Of a stretch of 64,000 nucleotides of DNA, positions 50,181 through 60,800 are shown one piece after another; position 1 is the stretch's first letter; each line of letters starts with the position of its first letter. The notes beneath the pieces are model-generated. The model worked only from the letters and a program-made list of their open reading frames with translations, did not search any database and was not told the DNA's origin. Source of the stretch: Oscillospiraceae bacterium (GTDB taxonomy: Bacteria; Bacillota; Clostridia; Oscillospirales; JAAYXM01); assembly GCA_015068085.1 (NCBI GenBank), contig SVLF01000008.1, forward strand, positions 1 through 64,000, in the 5' to 3' direction. A program made the translations under genes and the position numbers.

Positions 50181-51517
50181 AAAAAGGGAATATACATACC
50201 GTTGAGATAACGGCGTATACCTCCGAGGGCGCGGGAATTGCCCGCATAGAGGGTATGGCGGTGTTTGTACCTCTTGCGCTTCGCGGTGAGGTGTGCGAAA
50301 TAATGATACTTAAAGTTGAGAAAAGCTTTGCTTATGCAAAGCTTATTCGCGTGATAGAGCCGTCGCCCGAGCGTAGGGAAAGCGCGTGTGAGTATTATCC
50401 GAAATGCGGCGGATGCACAATGTGGCATATGTCATATGAGGAGGAGCTTCGCGTAAAGGAAGAACACGTGCGCTCATGTATAGAACGGATCGCAAAGGTT
50501 GATGCACCGGTGCTTCCGATAATCGGCGCGGACGATGTGAAAAGATACCGTAATAAGGCGCAGTTTCCGGTGGGTAAAGATGCAACAAGCGGATTTTACC
50601 GTCCGAGAAGCCACGATATTGTCCCCTCGGAAAGCTGTCTTATCCAGAGTGAGGTCGCAGATGAAATCCGCGCCGCAGTCCATGAGTGGCAGAAAATGTG
50701 CAACATTTCGTCATACGATGAAAAGAGCGGGAAGGGAGTTCTTCGCCATATTTATGTGCGCAACGGAAAAGGCGGCGCATTGCTGTGCCTTGTTGTGACC
50801 GAAAAGCTGAAAGATAAGGACAAGCTTATTGAAATAATAACGGAAAAATGCCCGAAGGTGTGCGGGATAGTTCTGAATATCAATAAGGAAAAAACAAATG
50901 TCATTCTCGGAAATAAATATATAACGCTGTGGGGCTCGTCAACCCTTTCCGATGAGCTTTGCGGAAGCGCTTTTTCAATTTCACCTGCTGCGTTTTATCA
51001 GGTAAACCACGCGCAGACGGAAAAGCTTTATGACATTGCAACAACGCTTGCGCTCTCAAGCGGCGCAAAAACTGCGCTTGACCTTTATTGCGGAATAGGA
51101 ACCATAACGCTGAAGCTTGCAAAATCTATGGAGCGTGTAATAGGCGTTGAGGTAGTTCCGCAGGCGATAGAGGATGCAAAGAAAAATGCAGAGCTAAACG
51201 GAATAGGAAATGCAGAGTTTATCTGTGCAGATGCAGGTGAAGCGGCGCAGAGGCTTACCTCGCGAGGAGAAAAGCCGGATGCGATAGTGGTAGACCCTCC
51301 GCGCAAAGGTCTTTCACCCGAGGTTATAACAGAAATAAAGCGGATGAGTCCCGAGAACGTGGTGTACGTTTCCTGCGACCCTGCAACACTTGCGCGGGAT
51401 CTGAAGATTTTTGAAGAAGATAAAAGCTATAAGGTAATTTCAGTTCAACCCGTAGATATGTTTCCACGAACAAAACATGTCGAAACGGTTGTGCTGTTGC
51501 ATCGGAAATATAATTAA
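50177..51517 (+). CDS. rlmD: 23S rRNA (uracil-C5)-methyltransferase RlmD/RumA-like
   Basis: 446 residues from ATG 50177, which shares ATGA with the dgkA stop. TRAM domain at residues 1-60, iron-sulfur cysteines in CEYYPKCGGCTMWHM near 75 plus a later Cys, the SAM site DLYCGIGTITLKLA near 325, and the catalytic Cys in YVSCDPATLARDL near 410. Methylates a uridine in 23S rRNA; RlmCD in Bacillus modifies two positions. Which one applies here is not clear. Confidence 0.92.
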   Translation: MKKGNIHTVEITAYTSEGAGIARIEGMAVFVPLALRGEVCEIMILKVEKSFAYAKLIRVIEPSPERRESACEYYPKCGGCTMWHMSYEEELRVKEEHVRSCIERIAKVDAPVLPIIGADDVKRYRNKAQFPVGKDATSGFYRPRSHDIVPSESCLIQSEVADEIRAAVHEWQKMCNISSYDEKSGKGVLRHIYVRNGKGGALLCLVVTEKLKDKDKLIEIITEKCPKVCGIVLNINKEKTNVILGNKYITLWGSSTLSDELCGSAFSISPAAFYQVNHAQTEKLYDIATTLALSSGAKTALDLYCGIGTITLKLAKSMERVIGVEVVPQAIEDAKKNAELNGIGNAEFICADAGEAAQRLTSRGEKPDAIVVDPPRKGLSPEVITEIKRMSPENVVYVSCDPATLARDLKIFEEDKSYKVISVQPVDMFPRTKHVETVVLLHRKYN

Positions 51518-51532
51518 AGTGAGGAATAAAAA

Positions 51533-52168
51533 ATGAACAATAAGAATAACGTATTCATAATGGGTGACAGTTATTCAACATATGAGGGATATATTCCGGA
51601 AGGCTACCTGTTTTATTACAGCGACGGAAGAAAAGACAGCCCGATTGTCAAAGGTGTGGAAAAAACATGGTGGAAGATATTCTCAAATGAAAATGATCTC
51701 AATATAGTATTCAATGACAGCTTTTCGGGTTCGACAATATGTAATACGGTAAGAGAATCTCTTTCTGTCGAATCGTCTTTTGTAAACAGGATCGATAAAT
51801 ATATATCGGGAAAATTTTTTATTGAAAATAAAACAGACACGATGTTTATATTCGGCGGCACGAATGATTCATGGATAGATGCACCTGTAGGAAAGCTTAA
51901 GTATTCGGATTGGACTGCAGAGGACTTAAAGTGCGTATTGCCCGCGTTTTGTTATCTGATTGACAGAGCGAAGAAAGCGGTTGAAGATGTCATTGTTATC
52001 ATAAACACTGATTTAAAACAAGAAATCACCACGGGTTTTGCAGAAGCTTGTGAAAAAAATGAAATTAAATATTTATGTCTTAAAGAAATAGACAAGGAAA
52101 ACGGTCATCCTACAGAGTTGGGAATGAAGCAAATCTCCGAACAAGTTACGGAGTGCCTACATAAATAA
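51533..52168 (+). CDS. SGNH/GDSL hydrolase family protein
   Basis: 211 residues, cytoplasmic. Block I GDSYST (Ser 13), a block II Gly in SFSGSTICNT, block III FGGTNDSW, and block V as NGHPTELG with the catalytic His give a full SGNH set. Acts as an esterase or deacetylase on an unknown substrate. AT-rich compared with its neighbours, so possibly a late insertion in the operon. GTGAGG precedes the start. Confidence 0.82.
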   Translation: MNNKNNVFIMGDSYSTYEGYIPEGYLFYYSDGRKDSPIVKGVEKTWWKIFSNENDLNIVFNDSFSGSTICNTVRESLSVESSFVNRIDKYISGKFFIENKTDTMFIFGGTNDSWIDAPVGKLKYSDWTAEDLKCVLPAFCYLIDRAKKAVEDVIVIINTDLKQEITTGFAEACEKNEIKYLCLKEIDKENGHPTELGMKQISEQVTECLHK

Positions 52169-52189
52169 TAACGGAGGAGAAGTTACAAT

Positions 52190-52588
52190 ATGGCTGAATT
52201 TACAAATATTGATGAAGCGCGCGGGTATTTTGCCGGCGACTTGTTTGCGACAAGCAACGGAATAACCATAGATGAGCTGGGGGATGGCTTTTGTGTTTGC
52301 AGTATGGATATTCTGGAAACGCACAAAAATGCTGTCGGCGGCGTTATGGGCGGAGCAATATTCACGCTCGGTGACTTTGCGTTTGCTGTTGCATCAAACA
52401 ATATGCATAAAACAACCGTTGCCCAGAACGTAAGCATAAATTTTTTGTCCGGAACGCGCGGAAGCCGTCTTATCGCACACGCAAAATGCAAGAAAGACGG
52501 AAAAACCTCATGTGTCTATAATATTGACATCACGGATGATCTCGGCCGCGATATTGCGCAGTTTATCGGTACAGGCTATAAGATTTAG
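52190..52588 (+). CDS. PaaI-type hotdog thioesterase
   Basis: 132 residues. HKNAVGGVMGGAIFTLGDFAFAVASN is the hotdog helix region of PaaI-like acyl-CoA thioesterases (visible as NAVGGVMGGAIFTLGDFA), followed by QNVSINFLSG. Hydrolyses a small acyl- or aryl-CoA. GGAGGAG 11 bases upstream. Confidence 0.85.
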   Translation: MAEFTNIDEARGYFAGDLFATSNGITIDELGDGFCVCSMDILETHKNAVGGVMGGAIFTLGDFAFAVASNNMHKTTVAQNVSINFLSGTRGSRLIAHAKCKKDGKTSCVYNIDITDDLGRDIAQFIGTGYKI

Positions 52589-52601
52589 GCAGAGAAAAGA
52601 T

Positions 52602-53528
52602 ATGAAGCTTTATTTCGCCCCGCTTGAGGGGATAACGACATACACATACAGAAACACGCACGCGGAATTTTTCGGCGGCGTGGATACATACTTTTCGCCG
52701 TTTATCAACCCGAGTGAGCAGGAAAAGGTAAGCCGCAAGGGAATGCGCGATATCCTGCCTGAGAATAACCGGGTGGAGAGCTTGCGTGTGCAGGTGCTGA
52801 CGAGCAATGCGCAGTCCTTTCTCAAGTTTTGCGAAAAAATAAAACCTCTCGGCTACCGGGAGATTGATATAAACATCGGCTGTCCAGCGGGAACGGTTGT
52901 TCGGAAAGGGCGCGGCTCCGGTTTTTTGCAGTTTCCGGACGCAATTGATTCTTTCCTTGCGGAAATTTTCGCGAAAAGCGATATGAAAATATCGGTCAAA
53001 ACGAGAACGGGTTACTTCTCGCATGATGAGTTCCCGCATCTTTTGGAAATATACAACCGGTATCCGCTGTATGAGCTTACCGTTCATCCGAGAACGCGCG
53101 AAGAGCTTTACAGCGGACAGGCAAATGCAGATGTGTTTGCAAAAGCGTATGAAGCGGCGAAGAATCCACTCTGCTATAACGGCGATATCCGCGCGGTTTC
53201 TGATTTTGAAAGAATCAAAACCCGGTTTCCGAACCTTTCCGGCGTGATGCTCGGGCGGGGTGCCGTTATGAATCCCGCACTGTTCCGCGAGATACGCGGA
53301 GGGGAGAAGCTTCGCACGGAAGAACTTGTGGAGTTTTCAAAGGTGCTTATCGAGCGATACCGTGCCGTTCTCGGCTCGGATGTTTTCACCCTGCACAAGC
53401 TTAAAGAAATATGGATTTACGTTATGTGGAATTTTCCTGAAGAAAAGCGGGCGGCAAAGGCAATAAAAAAGGCAACAACGGTATCGGAATTTATCTCCGC
53501 GATATCGTCATTGCCAGAAATTAAATAA
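52602..53528 (+). CDS. tRNA-dihydrouridine synthase family protein
   Basis: 308 residues from ATG 52602. FMN TIM barrel: YFAPLEGITTYTYRN opening, EIDINIGCPAGTVVRKGRGS with the catalytic Cys, ISVKTRTGY, LTVHPRTREELYSG, YNGDIRAV and MLGRGAVMNP. Reduces uridines in tRNA D loops. Starts 13 bases after the thioesterase stop, end of the same-strand run. Confidence 0.92.
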   Translation: MKLYFAPLEGITTYTYRNTHAEFFGGVDTYFSPFINPSEQEKVSRKGMRDILPENNRVESLRVQVLTSNAQSFLKFCEKIKPLGYREIDINIGCPAGTVVRKGRGSGFLQFPDAIDSFLAEIFAKSDMKISVKTRTGYFSHDEFPHLLEIYNRYPLYELTVHPRTREELYSGQANADVFAKAYEAAKNPLCYNGDIRAVSDFERIKTRFPNLSGVMLGRGAVMNPALFREIRGGEKLRTEELVEFSKVLIERYRAVLGSDVFTLHKLKEIWIYVMWNFPEEKRAAKAIKKATTVSEFISAISSLPEIK

Positions 53529-53579
53529 GAAAATTTCTTTAGAATTCAGACAAGGTGCTGTGTTGTTTTTCTAAAGTCT

Positions 53580-53623
53580 AACAAGGGTTTGTAGCAAAAT
53601 GCATTTTGCTACAAACCCTTGTT
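53580..53623. repeat. 44-bp perfect palindrome (family copy 2)
   Basis: Positions 53580-53601 are exactly the reverse complement of 53602-53623, with no spacer and no mismatch; the inner core is AGCAAAATGCATTTTGCT. It shares the GTAGC[AG]AAATGCATTTTGCTAC core and a GGG/CCC outer stem with 11651-11690. It lies between convergent genes (DUS and AraC). No strong T run follows on either side, so it is not a textbook terminator. Confidence 0.8.
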
Positions 53624-53658
53624 GATTAAGCACTAAGCACGTTTGGGATTAATTATAA

Positions 53659-54681
53659 TTACCAATCGCCGGTAGCAAAACGGTGCATTTCGCAAAGCTC
53701 ATCCTCGCTCCAGTTATAAAGCCAAAGTGCGGCGAGGCTTTTTTGAAAGGAAGCCTCACCATTTGCACGGGCGTATTCTTTAAACTGACGGCGAAGAGCA
53801 ACGGGATTTATCCCAAACATATCAATACAGGTGTTTGAAAAATGACCGCTGTTTGAAAATCCGCATTCTTCGGCAATTTCAGAAATGCTTTTTGTGCTGT
53901 AACGTAAAAGGTCTGCGGCCTTTGCCATACGCACACCTATGAGGTAGCTGTGATATGTCTGCCCGACGGTAAGCTTGAATTTGTCGGTGAATGAGCGCTC
54001 GCTCATCATAGCTGATTTGCTTACGCTTTGCAAAGGGATGCGCTCACTGCAATTGTCTGTGATAAAGTGAACCGCATTGCTTATATGAAGCATACGTTCG
54101 TGTGCAATATGCAGCTCGGTTTTTGAAAGAGGAGTGTTTGTGTTTTTCACGCACAGCTCAAGAAGCTTTCCGATATTGTTGAAAATCTTGTGATAAATCA
54201 TTGCCTGATTTTTTTGATATTCAGAAAGAGCGGATTCGCAAATGTCATCTGCAAGCTCTTTGTCACGTCCCGAAAGCTTAGTGAACGGATGGAGCGTAAA
54301 ATTATCAAAAGCAGCAAGGGTGTAGGTAAGAGGAATGAAAGGAAGAATGTTCTTTACAAATGCATTGTCAGATATGGATATGCAGATTATGCGTGTATCC
54401 TCAAGCACGGTATGCAGTGTATCAACGGCATGAACAGAATACGGATAAATGACAGAAACACATCCTGCCGTCTGAAGAGAACGGACACCGTTTACAGTGT
54501 GATAATAGCTTCCCGAAACGGTATACCAGATCTGCGTATAGTCGTGCCAGTGGATTTCGTTGGTGGTTTTTGAGTCAACAGCGTAGATATGAACAGGAAG
54601 CTTTGCAAGCACGTTATACTCTTCACGTGTTCTGCACAGGGATGGAATAATTCCCGGGTGTGGAAAATCAAGCACTCCCAT
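53659..54681 (-). CDS. AraC family transcriptional regulator with cupin sensor
   Basis: 340 residues. N-terminal cupin-like domain (IHWHDYTQIWYTVSGSYYH region) with HWHDY typical of sugar-sensing AraC proteins. The C-terminal double HTH follows (VSKSAMMSERSFTDKFK, then ISEIAEECGFSNSGHFSNTC). An extra tail of about 35 residues follows the HTH. Divergent from the giant lyase gene, so it probably activates the lyase/solute-binding protein operon when the glycan or its fragments are present. Confidence 0.88.
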   Translation of the reverse strand: MGVLDFPHPGIIPSLCRTREEYNVLAKLPVHIYAVDSKTTNEIHWHDYTQIWYTVSGSYYHTVNGVRSLQTAGCVSVIYPYSVHAVDTLHTVLEDTRIICISISDNAFVKNILPFIPLTYTLAAFDNFTLHPFTKLSGRDKELADDICESALSEYQKNQAMIYHKIFNNIGKLLELCVKNTNTPLSKTELHIAHERMLHISNAVHFITDNCSERIPLQSVSKSAMMSERSFTDKFKLTVGQTYHSYLIGVRMAKAADLLRYSTKSISEIAEECGFSNSGHFSNTCIDMFGINPVALRRQFKEYARANGEASFQKSLAALWLYNWSEDELCEMHRFATGDW

Positions 54682-54782
54682 ATGGGCTCCTCCTCTCTTT
54701 TACCTTCTTAATTATATAATACAATAAATCAAAAAAATTTTCAAGAACTATTTGATTTTGCCGTAGATTATAATTTTTGGTA

Positions 54783-54811
54783 TTGTTTGAATTATGCGGT
54801 AATGATAAAAT
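54783..54811 (+). promoter_or_regulatory. Promoter of the surface lyase operon
   Basis: TTGTTT (54783-54788), 17 bases, TAAAAT (54806-54811), extended TGA. The AT-rich stretch 54715-54780 upstream is where AraC sites would be expected. Confidence 0.65.
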
Positions 54812-54865
54812 TATATTAACAGTTGAATTCTGTTTGCCAATAAAGAAAAAACGGGAGGAAAAGTT

Positions 54866-57800
54866 ATGAAAAAAGTTATTTCAATGCTTCTTGTATTGAG
54901 TATGTTGTTTGGGCTTATGCCAACAATTGCGTTGGGAGCCGAGGGTGATTCGTTTGATGTTACCTTTCTTGATTTAAAGGAGGGGTGTTATCTTGCAACT
55001 ACAACAGTGGGCTCAAATTGGAAGATCGATACGGCAAAAAGCGGCAAGGTTATGGTAAACGGAACAAAAAATGCTGCACGCTGGCAGGTTTCGGCAACGT
55101 ATGCTTTTTTGCAGATTGTAGCAGCGCGGGGAGATCTTGCGCTCAAATTTACTGCGCCTTCGGAGGGAACATACGATATCATTGTTCACCATCAGCCGTA
55201 TGCATCGGGACCAAACCTTGATTTATATATAAACGATACATATGTCGGAACGGTTGACGGAAAAGATGCAAACGGTTCGCACACAATTGTGCGCGAACAA
55301 AAAATAGCGGGAGTAACGCTGAAAGCCGGAGAATATGCAAACAGCATCGTTATGAGAGCGAGTAGCGGCAAATTTCAGTTTCAGGGGATAACTTTTGTGG
55401 AAACATCTTCTCCGGCAGGTATTTCAGAGATAGAGGCAGAAGTTGATAACAACGAAATGTTTGTGGGAACAACACAGAAGATAAACGTTTCGGCACAGCT
55501 TGCAAACGGCGGAAGCTACGATATTGCAAAAGGTGCTGAGAAAATTGAGTATGATGTTTCAGATCCATCGGTTGCAACGGTTTCTGATGACGGAGTCCTG
55601 AGCGCTGTTGGAGCCGGGAACGCCACCGTTACGGTAACTGCCACAGTGAATACAAAACCGTATACTGCAACACTTGATATTATAGCAAAAGTTCCGGTAA
55701 TAAACGAAATGTTTGTCACTGTACCGAGATATATTCTTCTTGATGATGCCGACGGTGAGACGCTTACCGTTTCCGCAAAGCTTACGGATGGCACGGATGT
55801 TGATATGAGCACGGCAACCGTCAGTTATACGTCACAGAACGAGTTCGCAAGCGTTTCTGATAATGGCATTGTAACTCCGGTTTCAGAGGGTATTGCACAA
55901 ATTCTTGTGAGGGTTACTACTCCGGACGGTAAGTTTAAGGAAAAAACGGTGGAAATCCCGATTTCAAAGGAAGTTATCTATCCGTCGTTTGAGCTTTACT
56001 TCAATGAGGAGTACGCATGGGATAAGGTTACCTCGGATGGATATTTCACGGCAGATACCCACGGAAGCAACTGGACGGTGAACAAAGTGCTTTCTGCGGA
56101 TATATTCTACGGCGGGACGACGAATGCCGCCCGTATTCAGAAGGACAAGGTTGAGTACATCTATCTTAAAAATTACGGAGATTTCGCCGTTGACTTTACG
56201 GTTCCGGAGAGTGGATATTATGACCTGACGGCAGAGGCTATACAATATATAAGCACAGGTCTTGCAAAGTTCTATGTAGATGGAAAATATGTCGGCGAAT
56301 ACGATACATATGCTTCGCCGGGCGATATTTATACATCCGTACCGAAAAAGCTTCGGTCTTTATATCTCGAAGAAGGAAAAACACATACTCTTCTTATCCG
56401 AAACGGCGGGAAGACGAGCGGAGGGACAAATCTCTTTATAAGAAGTGTAGGCTTTGAAGGTCGTGCAGCCCTCGACGGAATTTCAAAAGTAGAAATAGAA
56501 AAAGGCCGTTCGACTTATGCGGCAGGAGAGAGCGATGATTACAAAATCCGTGTAACGCAGAATAACGGCGCAGTATACTATCTTCCGCTTGTTTCTTCTG
56601 ACGGCTCGGTTGAGGTAACGCTTCCCGTTACAAGCTCGGAAGAGAATATAGTTTCCGTATCTGACGGAAGCTTTAAGGCAAAAGCCCCCGGCCGTGCAAC
56701 GCTTACAACAGCAGGAAAGCTCAATGGATATGATGTGTCCGGAAGTACGACGGTTACTGTAAGCGACGTTACCTATAAAGAAGTTGATGTAAACCTCTAT
56801 GAAGATACCATATACTTCACCGGAAGCTCGAAGATGCTTGAAGCCTCTGTAATTCTTTCAGACGGAAGCGTTACCGATGCGCGCAATGTTTCAAACGTTC
56901 ATTATGAGATTTCCTGTGACCCGGAAGTGGCAAAAATAGAAAACGGAGTTTTTTACGCACTTTCTGAGGGTGAGGCAACCGTAACGGCATATGCAACCTT
57001 CAATAACACCGAAAAATCCGTAAGCAAAACGGTGAAGATTGAGAACGTTAAGCTTTCTGCAATCACGGCAGAGACAGAAGATACAGTTGTTTCGGCACTG
57101 GATGAGGACGGTTCACGCATTATCGTAACGGGAGTAAAGAACAACGGCGAAACCGTGGCGCTCGATGGTGAGACAACTATTTTCAGCTATGAAAATCTCA
57201 CGCCGGATATAATTGTTGCCGATGAAGGTTATGCATATTATGTATCACGCGGCGTCGGTACAGTGCGTGTGACAGCAAAGAATGAAGCTGAGGGCTGGGA
57301 GTTTTCATGCGATGCGAAGTTTATATCAAGCTCGTCAAAAGCAGAGCCTACGATATACACAAATGTGATGCGCGAAAACGCCCTCAAAAATGCAAAAACA
57401 TATGACTGGGCAAAATCCCTTGTGGAAACAACCAAGAAAAATGCCGATAAATGGGTAGAAAACATCGACCTTTTGTATGACGCGGTGCCCACGGAAGGCA
57501 TTCCGCGCGGATATACTATCGCAACGCTTACATCTCCGGCAAATATGACATATATTTGTCCCGGTTGTGAGGTCAGCGTTGCAAAGACGACGGGCGCATA
57601 TTCGTGGGTAGTTGACCCGATTAACCGTCCGTGGAAGGTTCAGTGCCCCAACTGTAAGAGATTGTTCCCGTCAAACGACTTTGAAAGCTTCTATAAGCTC
57701 GGTATAACAGATGAGGGAACTTTCTCGCGTGAGCTGGCGCTTGAAAACCACCGTGCTCTTTTCGCTGATGAGTATGCAAAGACCGGAAGAGACTACGGCT

Positions 57801-60800
57801 ACGGTTATCTCAAAAATGAGCTGTATTCTGACAAGGACAGCACGTGGATGGTAGACGACGGCTTCGGCTGGTCCCCGCGTGACGGTGTTCCGGGATCGGA
57901 TGAGAGCGTTGTAACAAACCCGAAGTGGTCAACAATTGCCCACTATCACCATAAGCTTTGGAACAATAACGGAGCAGAAACATCAATTCTTTCGCGTGCG
58001 CTTATGGATCTGTACGAGGCGTATCTTTACACAGGAGATAAAAAATACGGCCGTGCAGGCGTTATCCTTCTTGACCGTATGGCAGATGTTTATCCGGCTT
58101 ATGATATTCAGAAGGTAAGCCTTTCATATCCTCACTCCCACGGCGGAGATTATTCGGGAAAGACCGTCGGTAATATCTGGGAAACACGTGTTGCGGAGCC
58201 TCTTATCCGCGCTTATGATGCTTTTTATCCAATGATGGATGATTCTGAGGTTATAAAATATCTTTCCGAGCGTGCACGAACGCTCAAGGGTGTAATAAAT
58301 CCCAAAACGAGCGGCGATTTAATCCGCGAGAACATTGAAAACAATGTTATCCGTGAGAGCTTTAGGGCGGCGAAAGAAGCCAAAATCTTCGGCAACTTCG
58401 GTATGCATCAGCTGGTTGTAACGCTCGCGGCGGTTGCGCTTGATGTAGAGAAAGAGACAAACGAGATGTTTGATTGGCTTATCAAACCGTTTGGAGAAAC
58501 AAAGGTGAAGGTATACGATACGGTATACCAGAACCGTGAATTTAATGCAACCGTTGAGACAAAGGGCGGCGAAATGCTTACCCGATATATGAACGAGGTT
58601 GACCGTGATGGGTTCGGAAACGAAGCAGGCGTAGGATACAATCTGCTCTGGCTGACCGAAGGGCTTGACATTGCAGAAACGATTTATCGATATGGCGCGG
58701 ATTCTGCCCTCAATCTTTTTGAAAATCCCAAATTCGTTAAGATGTTCAATACATTTATAAAAGAGCATGTAGGTAACGGATATGTACTGCATATCGGTGA
58801 TTCGGGCGCAGCGGGAAATAAGGGAAAAGCGAATATTGCGGATTCTACTCTCCGTGCATTTAATATGCTCGGTGATCCGCAGCTTGCAAAGAATTACTAC
58901 TGGGCGGTAGGCGGCGAGCTTGACGATATTCATATCGATATGTTCAGTGACAACTCAAGCCTTGCAGACAGAATACAGAAAATTATTGATGAAGAGGGCG
59001 AATATAAATTCGTCAGTGAAAATCTCACGGGCTTTGGGCTCGGTCTTCTTCGTGGCGGCGAGCTTGTAAAGAGTACAGGTGCTATCCCGGATCGCGATTT
59101 CCGCCACGATGTGTGGATGTATTACGGAAGAAACTCCGGCCACGGACACCGCGATATGCTGCAAATCGGCGTTAATGCTTATGGCTTTAACTTTATGCCT
59201 GACCTCGGCTATCCGGAAGCTACCGGAAACGATGAAAACCGCTTCCAGTGGGTAATGAATACCCTTTCTCATAATACGGTTGTTGTAAATGACGATTATC
59301 AGAACGGAATTTACGGCGGAACACCGCTTCACTTCGATAGCACAGATACGGTTCAGATTATGGATGTCGAAGCACCGAATGCATATGCGGAAACTGAGGA
59401 ATATCGTAGAACCGTTGTTTCCGTTGCGGCGTCAAACGAGGTTGCGTATACTGTTGATTTCTTCCGCGTGAAGGGAGGAAAGAGCCATACCTACAGCTTC
59501 CACACCCAGTCGTACATGGGATATTCAACGGACGATTTAACCCTTGTTCCGCAGGTGGATGAAAACGGAAATTACGAGGATACATATGCGGGACATGACA
59601 TCACCGCTGTTTATCTCGATCCGGCGACAGGCAAGGTGGTTGGAGAAAAAGAGGTTGAATACGGAGGGGACCCGAACGGACTTAACTTCACGGCTGCGTA
59701 TACGACTATGTTCCCGCGCGGGTATACATGGCTTACCAACGTAAACCGTGCAAAGGATATAGAGAGCGGAAGCTTTACCGTGAACTTTAAGCAGACCGAC
59801 TTTAACAAGCAGGTTGCAGACTCTTCAGACCTCAATATGAAGTATACCGCGGTAAATGACTGGACGCCGACAGGTCTTGGCATCGTTACCGGATATGCAC
59901 CGAGAACTGCAAGCAACAAAAATGTTCCGGGGCTTGATTATATGCTCATCCACAGAACAAGCGACGAAGAGCTTGACACTCTCTTCACCTCGGTTCTTCA
60001 GCCGTATAAGGGAGAAGAGTATATCGCGGATATCAAATCCGTTCCCGTTCTTTCCGGCGGGGAACAGGTTTCCGAAAACGAGGCAAAGGCAGTTCGTGTA
60101 ACGCTCACAAACGGAAGAGTAGACTACGTCATTTACGCGCCGGACAGCGAAAAAACCTACGCGGTTTCCGATAAGTTCATAAATTCCGGGAATAAAGAAA
60201 TCCCCGTAAGCTTTAATTTCAATGGCTTTGTGGGGGTATATACGGTGAATGATGAAGGCAAGAATATTTATTCCTATATGAATGATGGAACGCTTATCGG
60301 TGAAATGAGCGGCATCGGCAAATATACCGGTGAGGTTGTAAGCTTTACTGAGGAGCTTACGGATAAGAACTATATAACGGTAAGCTTTAACGAAGAGGTT
60401 GACCTTTCCCGTCTTGCGGGGGAATATATCTACATCGCAAACACCGGAACTCAGAACGGCTCTTATCGCATTATAAGCGCTGAAGAAAATGAGGCAAACA
60501 GCGCATATGTTGATTTATTCCTCGGAGATGTAAACGTGATAAAATCGTATGCACAAAATGCCAATCCCGAGGCGGGCTTTCTCTATAACATTGCAAAGTT
60601 CCAGAAATTTGAGATTCTGCTTTCCGAAGAATACGATGTAAAGCCCGATTTGAGCCTTAGTATATCAGGAAAGCTTTCGGTATCGGCAGGAAGCTCTGTA
60701 AGCGTGGATGTAAATGCAGGCAGCGAGGCTTCATCATCATTTACATTCGTTGGAAAGGTGCTCCCGCGCGGCGCATCCGTAAATTCGGAAACAGGCGTTG

